The notes under the pieces: generated by a model
Seen by the model: only the letters and a program-made list of their open reading frames with translations
Database searches by the model: none
What the model was told of the DNA's origin: nothing
Program-made: the position numbers and the translations under genes
Shown: one piece after another, positions 33,494 through 40,602 of the stretch
How the letters are laid out: each line of letters starts with the position of its first letter
Position numbering within the stretch: the first letter of the stretch is position 1
Origin: Actinomycetota bacterium
Lineage (GTDB): Bacteria > Actinomycetota > Actinomycetes > Mycobacteriales > Micromonosporaceae
Length of the DNA stretch: 64,000 nt
Assembly: GCA_005885555.1 (NCBI GenBank)
Contig: VAWN01000024.1
Coordinates: 62,001-126,000, forward strand
Direction: 5' to 3'

Positions 33494-34399
33494 TCATCGG
33501 TCAAGGCGCAGCATCTGCAGCGGAGTCTCGGATACGGCGGCGCGGCGGTACGGCACGATCGCGGTACCCCACAGGTAGGCGTTGGTGTGCTGGTCCTCGC
33601 CCTCAGAGCCGCTGGCGCACCGGCTCTCGAAGACCTGTAGCACGGTGTCGCGCAGCACGACGGTGTGCCCGCCGGCCTTGCGTGCGTCGGCGGTGAGCGA
33701 GTCGCGGGCGGCGGCCCGCGCCGCCTGCACGAGTTTGGTCGACCCGACCAGCTCCTGGTTGAACCAGGACGAGCCCCAGGCCAGCTGCAACCGGTCCTTG
33801 TGCCGCACCATGGCGCCGACACCCTGCACGAGCGCGACCGGTACCCAGCCGGCGCGCAGCAGCTTGGCGAAGTCCTGGCCGGACAGGTCGGAGGTGAACG
33901 GCTTCTTCGGCCGCTTCCTGCCGTCGGCGCGCACCGCGGTGCCGATCGCGAAGAACTCCAGCCCGATGTCGTGGAACCGTTGCACCGCAAGGCGTACCCC
34001 GACCACGCCGTCGCCGTCGAGCGCCTGGCACTCCTGGCGCATCCGGTTCACCGCGCGGTGTCGGGCCTGGTTCAGCAACTGTTGCGTGGCCGGTACCGGT
34101 ACCACCGGCGCCATGCCGTAGCCGTAGTACCCGTAGTACCCGCAGCCGCTGTACGCCCAGCCGACGTTGTACACCGCGCTGCCCATCACCTGGCCGACCG
34201 GCGAGAACCCGACCGACCGGATTGCGGCGAACTCCTCGATGGTCAGGTCGGAGGTGAACGCGCCGGGCTCGCCGCGCTCGGCCCGGCCGCGCTGTTCGGC
34301 CAGCCGCCACTGGGCGCGCATCGGCAGCCGGCCGGCGCTCAGCTCCGCCGCGCTCGCCGCGGCGATCTGCTCGTCCGTCCACTCAGGACTCGCGGTCAT
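33494..34399 (-). CDS. Tandem YbjQ (heavy-metal-binding) domain protein B
   Basis: A 301-residue paralogue of the next gene, with two YbjQ units that begin AFTSDLTIEEF (residue about 46) and PFTSDLSGQDF (about 160). The first unit has an unusual glycine/tyrosine insert, AYSGCGYYGYYGYGMAPVVP. The N-terminus has an extra helical region, WTDEQIAAASAAELSAGRLP. It overlaps the upstream 139-aa gene by 4 bp (ATGA). The two paralogues share the PFTSDLSGQDF block almost unchanged, implying an old tandem duplication. Heavy-metal binding is inferred from the family name only. Confidence 0.85.
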   Translation of the reverse strand: MTASPEWTDEQIAAASAAELSAGRLPMRAQWRLAEQRGRAERGEPGAFTSDLTIEEFAAIRSVGFSPVGQVMGSAVYNVGWAYSGCGYYGYYGYGMAPVVPVPATQQLLNQARHRAVNRMRQECQALDGDGVVGVRLAVQRFHDIGLEFFAIGTAVRADGRKRPKKPFTSDLSGQDFAKLLRAGWVPVALVQGVGAMVRHKDRLQLAWGSSWFNQELVGSTKLVQAARAAARDSLTADARKAGGHTVVLRDTVLQVFESRCASGSEGEDQHTNAYLWGTAIVPYRRAAVSETPLQMLRLDR

Positions 34400-34815
34400 G
34401 GAGACGTCAACCGCTGCAGGGCGGCGGCGGCCGCCGCGTTCGTGTCGGCGATACCGGCCAGCGCCGCGGCCAGGGCGTGCGACCACTCGTCGGCGCTGAC
34501 CGCCTTCGTGGACAGCACGACCCCGCCGGACTGGTGCCGGATCTTCGCGGTCGGATGCGCGCCGACCCCGGACCGCTCCAGCTCGTACCGCCGGTCGCCG
34601 ATCGTCACCGCGACCGCCAGGACCGCCGGGTCCCGCCCGGCGAGCTTCGCCTTCCACCTGCCTTCGCGGGTCACCTCGACCAGTTCGGCGGGCAACGCCG
34701 CAGAGAGCACATTGAGCAGGAACCCGGCGTACATCGACAGGTCGTCGCTGTGCCGGCGCAGCTGGGCGGCGAGCATTTCGAGGTCCAGGTGCGAGCCCGG
34801 CGTCCCGTCGGTCAT
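34396..34815 (-). CDS. Hypothetical protein preceding the YbjQ pair
   Basis: A 139-residue protein that I do not recognise. It is predicted to be mixed alpha/beta and soluble: LEMLAAQLRRHSDDLSMYAG, then VTREGRWKAKLAGRDPAVLA, a GDRRYELER strand, TKAVSADEWSHALAAALAG and a C-terminal alanine-rich helix. It starts 5 bp after the DNA-methyltransferase stop and overlaps the YbjQ-B gene by 4 bp, so it is probably co-expressed with both. The ATG is the only start in the frame that does not run into the methyltransferase gene. Confidence 0.65.
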   Translation of the reverse strand: MTDGTPGSHLDLEMLAAQLRRHSDDLSMYAGFLLNVLSAALPAELVEVTREGRWKAKLAGRDPAVLAVAVTIGDRRYELERSGVGAHPTAKIRHQSGGVVLSTKAVSADEWSHALAAALAGIADTNAAAAAALQRLTSP

Positions 34816-34820
34816 GAAGG

Positions 34821-35720
34821 TCAGTCTACGAGGGCCGTGCTCTCCGCAGCCGCGGTCGCGAACCGCTCGTGGATCTCGAAGCCCAGCGCCCGCCGGCCGT
34901 GCGCCGACGCGACCGCGAGCGCCCGTCCGGTACCGCAGAACGGGTCGACCACCAGCCCGCCGGGCGGGCAGCAGCTGAGGATCCGCGGCTCGATGAGCTG
35001 CTTCGGGAATGTCGCCGAATGCCCGTCCTGCCCGGCCCGCGCGGCGCTGGTCACCACGTCGCGGGCGCCGTCCTCGACCGCGGAGATGTCGTACCAGTAC
35101 CGCGGCCGCCCCTGCGTCGGCCGCTTGACGAAGTGGAAGAAGTGCTCGTGGGAAAGGCGCAGCCGGTCGCGCTCCGGCCGGGGCGGCACGTTCGGCTTGT
35201 ACCAGATCAGGTCGTTGCGCAGGATCCAGCGCACCTCCTGCATGGCGATGGCGAACCGGGCCGGGATGAGCAGCAGCTGCTTCTCCTGCCGGTACCCGCC
35301 CATGGGTACCCGCCGGCGGGTGCGCGCGTTGTCGCCCAGCCCCTGCCGGCCGCCCTGGCGGATGCTCGACCAGCGGGCGAAGTACGTGTCGCCGATGTTC
35401 ACCCACAGGCTGCCGCCCGGCTTCAACGCGGCGGCACCGCGCTGGAGGATCTCCACGAGGTGCGCGACGAACCACTCCGGGGTCAGCTCCAGCCCGAGCA
35501 TGCCGCCGCGGTCCCGGTACCACGCGTACGGCGGCGGGGTGGCCACGTCCCCGCCCGCAGCGACCCACTCCCGCAGGATGTCCTCGTTGTGGCTCTGGTC
35601 GTAGGTGCGCAGCCCCCAGTACGGCGGCGAGGTGAGGAACAGGTCGACCGACCCCGGCGGCAGCTCGGCCAGCAGGTCGTACGCGTCGCCCGTGCGCACG
35701 CACGGCGGCGCGCCGAGCAC
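34821..35720 (-). CDS. Orphan site-specific DNA methyltransferase (beta class, m4C/m6A)
   Basis: A 299-residue amino-methyltransferase for DNA. The catalytic motif IV is TSPPYWGLRTY near residue 30, and the SAM-binding motif I is VDPFCGTGRALAVA near 270. This IV-before-I order with a middle target-recognition region (about 90-240) is the beta class. SPPY rather than DPPY favours N4-cytosine, but N6-adenine is not excluded. No restriction endonuclease gene lies beside it. The GTG start overlaps the UBP stop by 1 bp and keeps the conserved N-terminus; a longer frame runs antisense-like through the UBP gene. Confidence 0.9.
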   Translation of the reverse strand: MLGAPPCVRTGDAYDLLAELPPGSVDLFLTSPPYWGLRTYDQSHNEDILREWVAAGGDVATPPPYAWYRDRGGMLGLELTPEWFVAHLVEILQRGAAALKPGGSLWVNIGDTYFARWSSIRQGGRQGLGDNARTRRRVPMGGYRQEKQLLLIPARFAIAMQEVRWILRNDLIWYKPNVPPRPERDRLRLSHEHFFHFVKRPTQGRPRYWYDISAVEDGARDVVTSAARAGQDGHSATFPKQLIEPRILSCCPPGGLVVDPFCGTGRALAVASAHGRRALGFEIHERFATAAAESTALVD

Positions 35721-35986
35721 TAGCCGACCACCTCGTCCACGAAGCACCACCGCCACTTCTCGCCCTCCTCGAAGGAGCGCATGACCGGGTGCCCGGTCTC
35801 CCGGAAGTGCAGGCTCGCGTGCTTGCGCGGCGAGGAGTCGCAGCAGCCGACGCTGCCGCAGGCCAGGCAGAGCCGAAGGTGTACCCAGTCGTCCCGGCCC
35901 TCGGCCACGCACCCGATACAGCTGTCCGGGCTCAGCGGCTCCGGGTCGACGTCACCGGCCGCTTCCAGATGGGCGCACGCTGCCAT
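35720..35986 (-). CDS. UBP-type zinc-finger protein
   Basis: An 88-residue protein with a ubiquitin-protease-type zinc finger. Ligands are visible in DSCIGCVAEG, LRLCLACGSVGCCDSSPRKHAS and LHFRETGHPV. The same domain binds the ubiquitin tail in eukaryotes; in actinobacteria it is found as a small protein or fused to antiporters, without a known partner. It starts 1 bp after the antiporter stop and overlaps the methyltransferase start, which ties all three together. The ATG start yields the whole domain. Confidence 0.85.
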   Translation of the reverse strand: MAACAHLEAAGDVDPEPLSPDSCIGCVAEGRDDWVHLRLCLACGSVGCCDSSPRKHASLHFRETGHPVMRSFEEGEKWRWCFVDEVVG

Positions 35987-35987
35987 G

Positions 35988-37562
35988 TCACTCCTCCCGT
36001 TGCAACAGCGACTCTTCCAGATCGAGGTCGCGCTGTGCCCGGCGGAGTACCTCCTCGGGAATCGTCCCCTCGTCGCGGGCCTGCCGGAACACCTCGCGCT
36101 CGGCCTCCAGCATCGCGCGGCGCAGTCGCGAGTACACCTCCGAGGGCGTCTCGCGGCGACGGCCGCCCAGGCGCTCCCACGCCAGGTTCGTGCGGTCGTT
36201 CAGCTTCGAGCGCAGCCGCTCCACGACAGCCTCCGGTACCTCGCCGTTGCGCGACAGTTCCGCATCCAGCCGCTGCTGCGCGGCGCGGCTGGCCGCCTGC
36301 TGCACCCCGGCCTCGGCGAGCGCGTCGTCGCGCGGGTCGTCGGGTTGGATGCGCAGCCGGCGGGCCATCCACGGCAGCGTCAGGCCCTGCAGTACCAGCG
36401 TCGCCACGATCACCGAGAAGGCCAGCCAGACGAACAGCGAGCGCGGGTAGCTGCCGTGCGCGACGGTCTCGGGCAGGGCCAGGGCGGCGGCGAGGGTCAC
36501 CACGCCGCGCATGCCCGCCCAGGAGATCAGCGTCGGTACCCGCAGCGGCGGCGCGGGATCCCGGACGCGTACCCGGGGTACCAGCCGGACCAGATACGTC
36601 GCCGGGTACATCCACACGAACCGGGAAGCCACCACGACGCCGACGACCGCGATGGTCGCCTCGACGGCGAGCAGCGGCGGCGTGTGCAACTGCTCCAGGA
36701 TCCGGCGCAGTTGCAGCCCGACGAGCAGGAACACGGCGCCTTCGAGGAGGAACTTGACCATGCGCCAGAACGCGTCCATCTGCAGCCGGGACCGGGCCGA
36801 CATCAGCGACGGGTACCGGTGCCCGAGGTACAGCCCGGCGACCACCACGGCCACCACCCCGGATGCGTGTACCGTCTCGGCCGGCGCGTACACGACGAAC
36901 GGCGCGATCAGCGACACCGAGTTGTCCAGCAGCGGGTTGGTGATCTTCCGGTGGATCTTCGCGAGCAGGATGCCACCGGCCAGGCCGATCAGCACACCGC
37001 CGACCGACGCGCGCACCGCGTTCTCCACCACACCCGCGACGCTCAGCGTCTGGCCGATCGCCGCGGCGACCGCCACCCGGAAGATGACCAGCGCAGTGGC
37101 GTCGTTGATCAGGCTCTCCCCTTCCAGGATCGCGACGGTGCGCCGGGGCAGGCCGATCCGCCGGGCGACCGCGGTCGCGGCGACCGCGTCCGGCGGGGCC
37201 ACCACCGCACCGAGCGCGAGGCAGGCCGCCACGGGTACCCCCGGCATCAGCCCCCACAGCGCCAGCCCCACGCAGGCCGTGGTGAAGATGACCAGGCCGA
37301 CCGCGAGCAGCAGGATCGGCCGGATGTTGTACCGGAACGCCGGCACCGAGGTCTCCACGGCGGCGACGTACAGCAGCGGCGGCAGGATGCCGACGAGCAC
37401 CACCTGCGGCTCCAGCCGGATCTCCGGTACCCCCGGAATGAACGACAGCCCGACCCCCACGACGACGAGCAGGATCGGCGCGAGTACCCCCAACCGCCCG
37501 GCCACGGCCGACACCACCACCACGACGGCCGCGAGCCCCACCAGGACCAGCAAGGTTGCCAC
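35988..37562 (-). CDS. Na+/H+ antiporter, CPA1 (NhaP-like) family
   Basis: A 524-residue membrane antiporter with about 12 transmembrane segments up to residue 400. Conserved core motifs are ALGAVVAPPDAVAATAVARR near 118, the ion-binding ILEGESLINDATALV near 145, and SWAGMRGVVTLAAALALP near 340. The C-terminal 120 residues are a charged, helical cytosolic domain (DDALAEAGVQQAASRAAQQ ... ERLGGRRRETPSEVYSRLR). It exchanges protons for Na+ or K+ across the membrane. It heads the directon containing the UBP zinc finger and the DNA methyltransferase. The start is GTG. Confidence 0.92.
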   Translation of the reverse strand: MATLLVLVGLAAVVVVVSAVAGRLGVLAPILLVVVGVGLSFIPGVPEIRLEPQVVLVGILPPLLYVAAVETSVPAFRYNIRPILLLAVGLVIFTTACVGLALWGLMPGVPVAACLALGAVVAPPDAVAATAVARRIGLPRRTVAILEGESLINDATALVIFRVAVAAAIGQTLSVAGVVENAVRASVGGVLIGLAGGILLAKIHRKITNPLLDNSVSLIAPFVVYAPAETVHASGVVAVVVAGLYLGHRYPSLMSARSRLQMDAFWRMVKFLLEGAVFLLVGLQLRRILEQLHTPPLLAVEATIAVVGVVVASRFVWMYPATYLVRLVPRVRVRDPAPPLRVPTLISWAGMRGVVTLAAALALPETVAHGSYPRSLFVWLAFSVIVATLVLQGLTLPWMARRLRIQPDDPRDDALAEAGVQQAASRAAQQRLDAELSRNGEVPEAVVERLRSKLNDRTNLAWERLGGRRRETPSEVYSRLRRAMLEAEREVFRQARDEGTIPEEVLRRAQRDLDLEESLLQREE

Positions 37563-37571
37563 GCGGCGAGC

Positions 37572-37787
37572 CTACGTCCCGGCCACCCGCTGAGCCGTGC
37601 CGAGCAGTTCGGCCGAGTACAGCACGAGCAGCGCGTGACCGACGCGTGTCCACGCGCCACGCAACCCGCGTCCGTAGCGCGACGCGCGCAGCGCCCGGCA
37701 CTCAGCGAGCAGCGACGAGTTGGCCGGGTTGACGACGGCGTCGACCCGCTGGGCGGTGATGTCGCCCTGGACCAGGTCCAGCTTCAC
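37572..37787 (-). pseudogene. Macro-domain (O-acetyl-ADP-ribose deacetylase) remnant
   Basis: The GTG-started frame begins VKLDLVQGDITAQRVDAVVN and PANSSLL, the exact N-terminal signature of macro-domain ADP-ribose hydrolases. After residue 27 the family sequence (normally a GGGVDGAIH loop) stops, replaced by 44 unrelated residues to a TAG. About 130 residues are missing. The start overlaps the EI24 stop by 4 bp, as an intact operon partner would. It is a truncated gene caused by a 3' deletion or replacement. Confidence 0.75.
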
Positions 37788-38551
37788 AGCCGTACCGGCA
37801 GCCCGTGCAGGTGTCGGGTGAGCAGGGTCGCCCCGATGACGGCGGCCGGCATCACCAGTACCGCGCCGAGCGGGATGAAGAAGCACACGAACACCGACAC
37901 GCCGAAGCCGAGCGTGAGCCAACCGTGGCGGCGCAGCGTCCGGCGCCGTTCCCGCAGCCGGATCCCGCGGCGCGCGAACGGGATGCCGGTCAGCTCGACG
38001 GCGAGCGCCCAGCCGCCGATGAGCGCCCCGATCACCGGTACGACGGTCTGGCCGACGGCGGGCAGCAGCCCGGCGAAGAACAGCAGGACGCCGACGACCG
38101 CGGAGAACAGGATCAGCCGGACGGCGTCCCCGGCGCTGCGCAGCAGTTCCTTCCAGAACGGCAGGTTCACCGCGTTCGGTACCCCGCCCAACTGGTCCTC
38201 GACCCGTTGCGAGATCTTCTCGTAGAACGGGTCGCCGATCAGCAGGGTCAGGCCGGTGTACACGATGATCACGAGGAACACGCTGACCACGACGATGGCG
38301 GCCTCGGCGAGCGCCTGCACGAGTTCCCGCGCGCCGGCCGGCCAGCCGTGGGCGAACCCGGTCAGCGCCCGCGACTCCGGACCGAGGAAGTACAGCACCG
38401 CGCCGAACCCGGTGACCAGCACGACGAAAGCCATCAGTGCCGGCAGCATCCCGAGCAGTACCAGGCCGGGGTTGCGCGCGTAGACGGCCAGCCCTCGACC
38501 GAGGAAGCCGATGCCGGTGAGGAAGTCGCGGGGACGCGAGGGGGCGGTCAC
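37784..38551 (-). CDS. EI24 domain (CysZ-like) membrane protein
   Basis: A 255-residue polytopic membrane protein of the EI24/CysZ family. Hydrophobic segments lie near residues 28-55, 85-108, 140-165, 170-190 and 220-245. The conserved DPFYEKISQRVEDQLGG loop follows the second span. The family includes CysZ, a sulfate permease, but no cys genes are adjacent and sulfate transport is not proven. The GTG start is 2 bp after the alanyl-tRNA editing gene stop, and the macro-domain remnant follows, so it lies in one operon with them. Confidence 0.83.
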   Translation of the reverse strand: MTAPSRPRDFLTGIGFLGRGLAVYARNPGLVLLGMLPALMAFVVLVTGFGAVLYFLGPESRALTGFAHGWPAGARELVQALAEAAIVVVSVFLVIIVYTGLTLLIGDPFYEKISQRVEDQLGGVPNAVNLPFWKELLRSAGDAVRLILFSAVVGVLLFFAGLLPAVGQTVVPVIGALIGGWALAVELTGIPFARRGIRLRERRRTLRRHGWLTLGFGVSVFVCFFIPLGAVLVMPAAVIGATLLTRHLHGLPVRL

Positions 38552-38553
38552 GG

Positions 38554-39255
38554 TCAGTCGCCGAGTCGTACCCGGACCCGCCGGTTCGCCTTGCCCTTGC
38601 TCTCCACCTTGACGACCCGGACCTTGCCGATCTGCGCGGTCGACGCCACGTGGGTACCGCCGTCGGCCTGCACGTCCAGCCCGACGATGTCGACGATGCG
38701 CACCTCGGTCTCGTCCGGCGGGATCAGGTTGGTCTGGGTACGGATGATGTCCGGCAGCGTCAGCGCCTCTTCCCGGGGCAGGACCCGGGTCGCCACCCGG
38801 CGGTCGGCGCCGACCTCGGCGTTGACCTCGGGCAGGTTGAAGTCCATCCGCGCCTCGCCCGGTTCCATGTTGCCGCCGGTGACCAGCGCGCCGAAGTCGC
38901 GGAACACCACGCCGCACAGCACGTGCAGGCCGGAGTGGGTACGCATGAGCAGGGTGCGCCGCTCGTCTTCGAGCGCACCGGTGACCGTGGTGCCGGCCGG
39001 CGGCACCGGGTCGCCCTCGGCGGGCAGCAGGTAGAGGTCGTCGCCCTTGCGGGTACCGACGATCCGGGTCTGCACCCCCTGCCACAGCAGCACACCGTGG
39101 TCGGGCGGCTGGCCGCCACCGCCGGGGTAGAAGGCCGAACGGTCGAGCACGATGCCCTGCTCCGGGTCGGCGGACAGGACGGTGCACTCCCATTCGCGCA
39201 GGTCCGGGTCGGCCAGGTCGAGGCGGTGCGTGCGCCCGTGCTGCGTGACACCCAT
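38554..39255 (-). CDS. Alanyl-tRNA editing protein (AlaX family)
   Basis: A 233-residue trans-editing hydrolase that deacylates mischarged Ser- or Gly-tRNA(Ala). The zinc-binding HxxxH is THSGLHVLCGV near residue 106, and the second pair is represented by DGGTHVAST near 199. GGGGQPPDHG near 47 corresponds to the AlaRS-like oligonucleotide-binding segment. The length suits short AlaX proteins, which lack the AlaRS catalytic core. The start is ATG. It is cotranscribed with the EI24 gene 2 bp downstream. Confidence 0.9.
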   Translation of the reverse strand: MGVTQHGRTHRLDLADPDLREWECTVLSADPEQGIVLDRSAFYPGGGGQPPDHGVLLWQGVQTRIVGTRKGDDLYLLPAEGDPVPPAGTTVTGALEDERRTLLMRTHSGLHVLCGVVFRDFGALVTGGNMEPGEARMDFNLPEVNAEVGADRRVATRVLPREEALTLPDIIRTQTNLIPPDETEVRIVDIVGLDVQADGGTHVASTAQIGKVRVVKVESKGKANRRVRVRLGD

Positions 39256-39288
39256 GGGAACGGAGCCTACGCGGTTACGCGACCCCGC

Positions 39289-39606
39289 TCACCAGGAGCC
39301 GTGGCCGTCGACGGCGTCGCGCAGGGCGGGCCGGACGTCGAGCAGGTACACCAGTGCGGCGGCGACGGCCACCATGGCGATCAGCGGGAACAGGAGCCCG
39401 ATGAAGAACGTGAAGAACAGGGCGCCACCGGTCAGCAGCAACCAGCCGCCCTTGGGGATGGAACCGACGACGGGGAACGCCTCCGCCCGCTGGGTGAGGC
39501 AGTTGACGAACGCGACCAGTTCCACCACGAGCATGACCAGCCAGAGGATCTGCTCGACCCAGCCCTGGATCTGCAGAGCCATTGGCAGGTGGGCGGCGAG
39601 GAACAT
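39289..39606 (-). CDS. DUF2516 family membrane protein
   Basis: A 105-residue protein with three hydrophobic segments: residues 15-38 (VEQILWLVMLVVELVAFVNC), 52-75 and 78-92. The charged turn LTQRAEAFPVVGSIPKGGW between the first two is characteristic of DUF2516. The function is unknown. In mycobacteria it follows hbhA (Rv0476, from memory), as here. A strong hairpin lies between the two genes, so it may have its own promoter. Confidence 0.85.
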   Translation of the reverse strand: MFLAAHLPMALQIQGWVEQILWLVMLVVELVAFVNCLTQRAEAFPVVGSIPKGGWLLLTGGALFFTFFIGLLFPLIAMVAVAAALVYLLDVRPALRDAVDGHGSW

Positions 39607-39619
39607 ACCTGAAAGACTA

Positions 39620-39656
39620 CCCGGACGGGTACCGCGTCATGCGGTACCCGTCCGGG
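39620..39656 (-). terminator. Perfect 16-bp hairpin between the HbhA-like and DUF2516 genes
   Basis: CCCGGACGGGTACCGC and GCGGTACCCGTCCGGG pair perfectly around a 5-base loop. On the minus strand it lies 55 bases after the HbhA-like stop and is followed by TAGTCTTTC. It is the strongest stem in the window. It should end transcription of the HTH/HbhA pair; each arm contains GGTACC. Confidence 0.75.
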
Positions 39657-39711
39657 CGTTCGGTCCTACCTGGCAGCCGGCTGACCGGCGGCCGGGTTAC
39701 TTGCGGCCGGC

Positions 39712-40089
39712 TTACTTGGCGACCGTGGCGCGCGGGGCGCGCTTGACGGGCTTGGCGTCGGCGTCGGCCGTGGCCGCGATCTCGGCAGCGGCCGACTCGG
39801 TGGCGCGGGCGCCACCCTTGACGACCTTCTCGCCCCGGGCGACCAGGTCGGTGTACAGCGCGACGGCCTTCTCCTGGGCGGCCTGGGCACCGGCGACGAA
39901 CGCGGCGGCGTTGCGCTTGGCCACGTTGCGCAGCCGCTCGATGTCCAGCTCACGGCCGACGTTGATGCCCCGCTGGTCGGCAACCTTGGCCTGCAGGTCG
40001 CGCAGCTTCTCGTACGCCAGGTCGGCGGCGCCGGCCGCGGCGTAGAACGGGGCGGGGATGGTGCGGGTCTTGGTCTGGGTGGTGGTCAC
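39712..40089 (-). CDS. Heparin-binding haemagglutinin-like (HbhA-like) protein
   Basis: A 125-residue, mostly helical protein. The core (YAAAGAADLAYEKLRDLQAK, VADQRGINVGRELDIERLRN) resembles the coiled coil of mycobacterial HbhA. The tail is Ala/Lys-rich (ADAKPVKRAPRATVAK) but much shorter than the lysine repeats that bind heparin there. Adhesin activity is therefore doubtful. The GTG has a GGAGGAG Shine-Dalgarno and overlaps the HTH regulator stop by 4 bp. Gene order HTH-HbhA-DUF2516 is the mycobacterial one (Rv0474-0476, from memory). Confidence 0.75.
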   Translation of the reverse strand: MTTTQTKTRTIPAPFYAAAGAADLAYEKLRDLQAKVADQRGINVGRELDIERLRNVAKRNAAAFVAGAQAAQEKAVALYTDLVARGEKVVKGGARATESAAAEIAATADADAKPVKRAPRATVAK

Positions 40090-40538
40090 GAGGTCTCCTC
40101 CGAACTCGAGGCGACCGGGCGGGCCGCCTTCCTGCCTTGTTTCCTTGATGTGGGTGGTGCTTCTTCTTCCGGTTCCGGCTCGTCGGCCGGTGTCTCCCGC
40201 GCGTTGTCGCGGCGGAACGTCTCGTAGATCTGGATCAGCGCCTGCTTCTGGGCGGTGGTCAGGTCCGGGTCGGCCGCGACCGCGGCGATGACCCCCTGGC
40301 CGTCCTTGGCGTCCAGCGCGTCGAGCAGGCCGGCACGCAGGTACATCATCGGCGTGGACACACGCAGCGCGGTGGCCAGTTGCTGGAGTACCTCCGCGCT
40401 GGGCTTGCGCAGGCCACGCTCGATCTGGCTCAGGTACGGGTTGCTGACCCCCGCCTGCGCCGCGAGCTGGCGCAGCGAGATCCGCGCGTTGCGGCGCAGG
40501 TCCCGGATGAAGTCCCCGACGTCCTTCGAGCTGGCCAT
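40086..40538 (-). CDS. XRE-family helix-turn-helix regulator
   Basis: A 150-residue regulator. The Cro/C1-type helix-turn-helix spans residues 8-62 (IRDLRRNARISLRQLAAQAG, VSNPYLSQIERGLRKPSAEV). A helical linker follows, then an acidic/basic low-complexity tail. It is cotranslated with the HbhA-like gene (4-bp overlap) and probably controls it. Its upstream region carries short repeats that could be its own operator. Start ATG. Confidence 0.88.
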   Translation of the reverse strand: MASSKDVGDFIRDLRRNARISLRQLAAQAGVSNPYLSQIERGLRKPSAEVLQQLATALRVSTPMMYLRAGLLDALDAKDGQGVIAAVAADPDLTTAQKQALIQIYETFRRDNARETPADEPEPEEEAPPTSRKQGRKAARPVASSSEETS

Positions 40539-40556
40539 GCGCCAACACTATGTCGG

Positions 40557-40592
40557 GATGCTTGCAACAGCAAGCGGATGCTAACGAACGCT
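40557..40592. promoter_or_regulatory. Repeat-bearing promoter region of the HTH/HbhA-like operon
   Basis: The 64-bp gap upstream of the HTH gene holds GGATGCT at 40557-40563 and again at 40576-40582. CTTGC-AACA-GCAAG is an inverted repeat, and GCTAACG is followed by the imperfectly complementary CGCTAGC. Clustered repeats beside an XRE regulator suggest autoregulation. This is inferred from form only. Confidence 0.45.
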
Positions 40593-40602
40593 AGCGTGTC
40601 GT

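Noticed and set aside
34821-35720. A complete restriction-modification system
   Set aside because: No endonuclease-like gene flanks the methyltransferase. The Uma2 protein is 28 kb away and is not linked.
37572-37787. A functional macro-domain protein
   Set aside because: Only the first 27 residues match; the ADP-ribose loops are missing.
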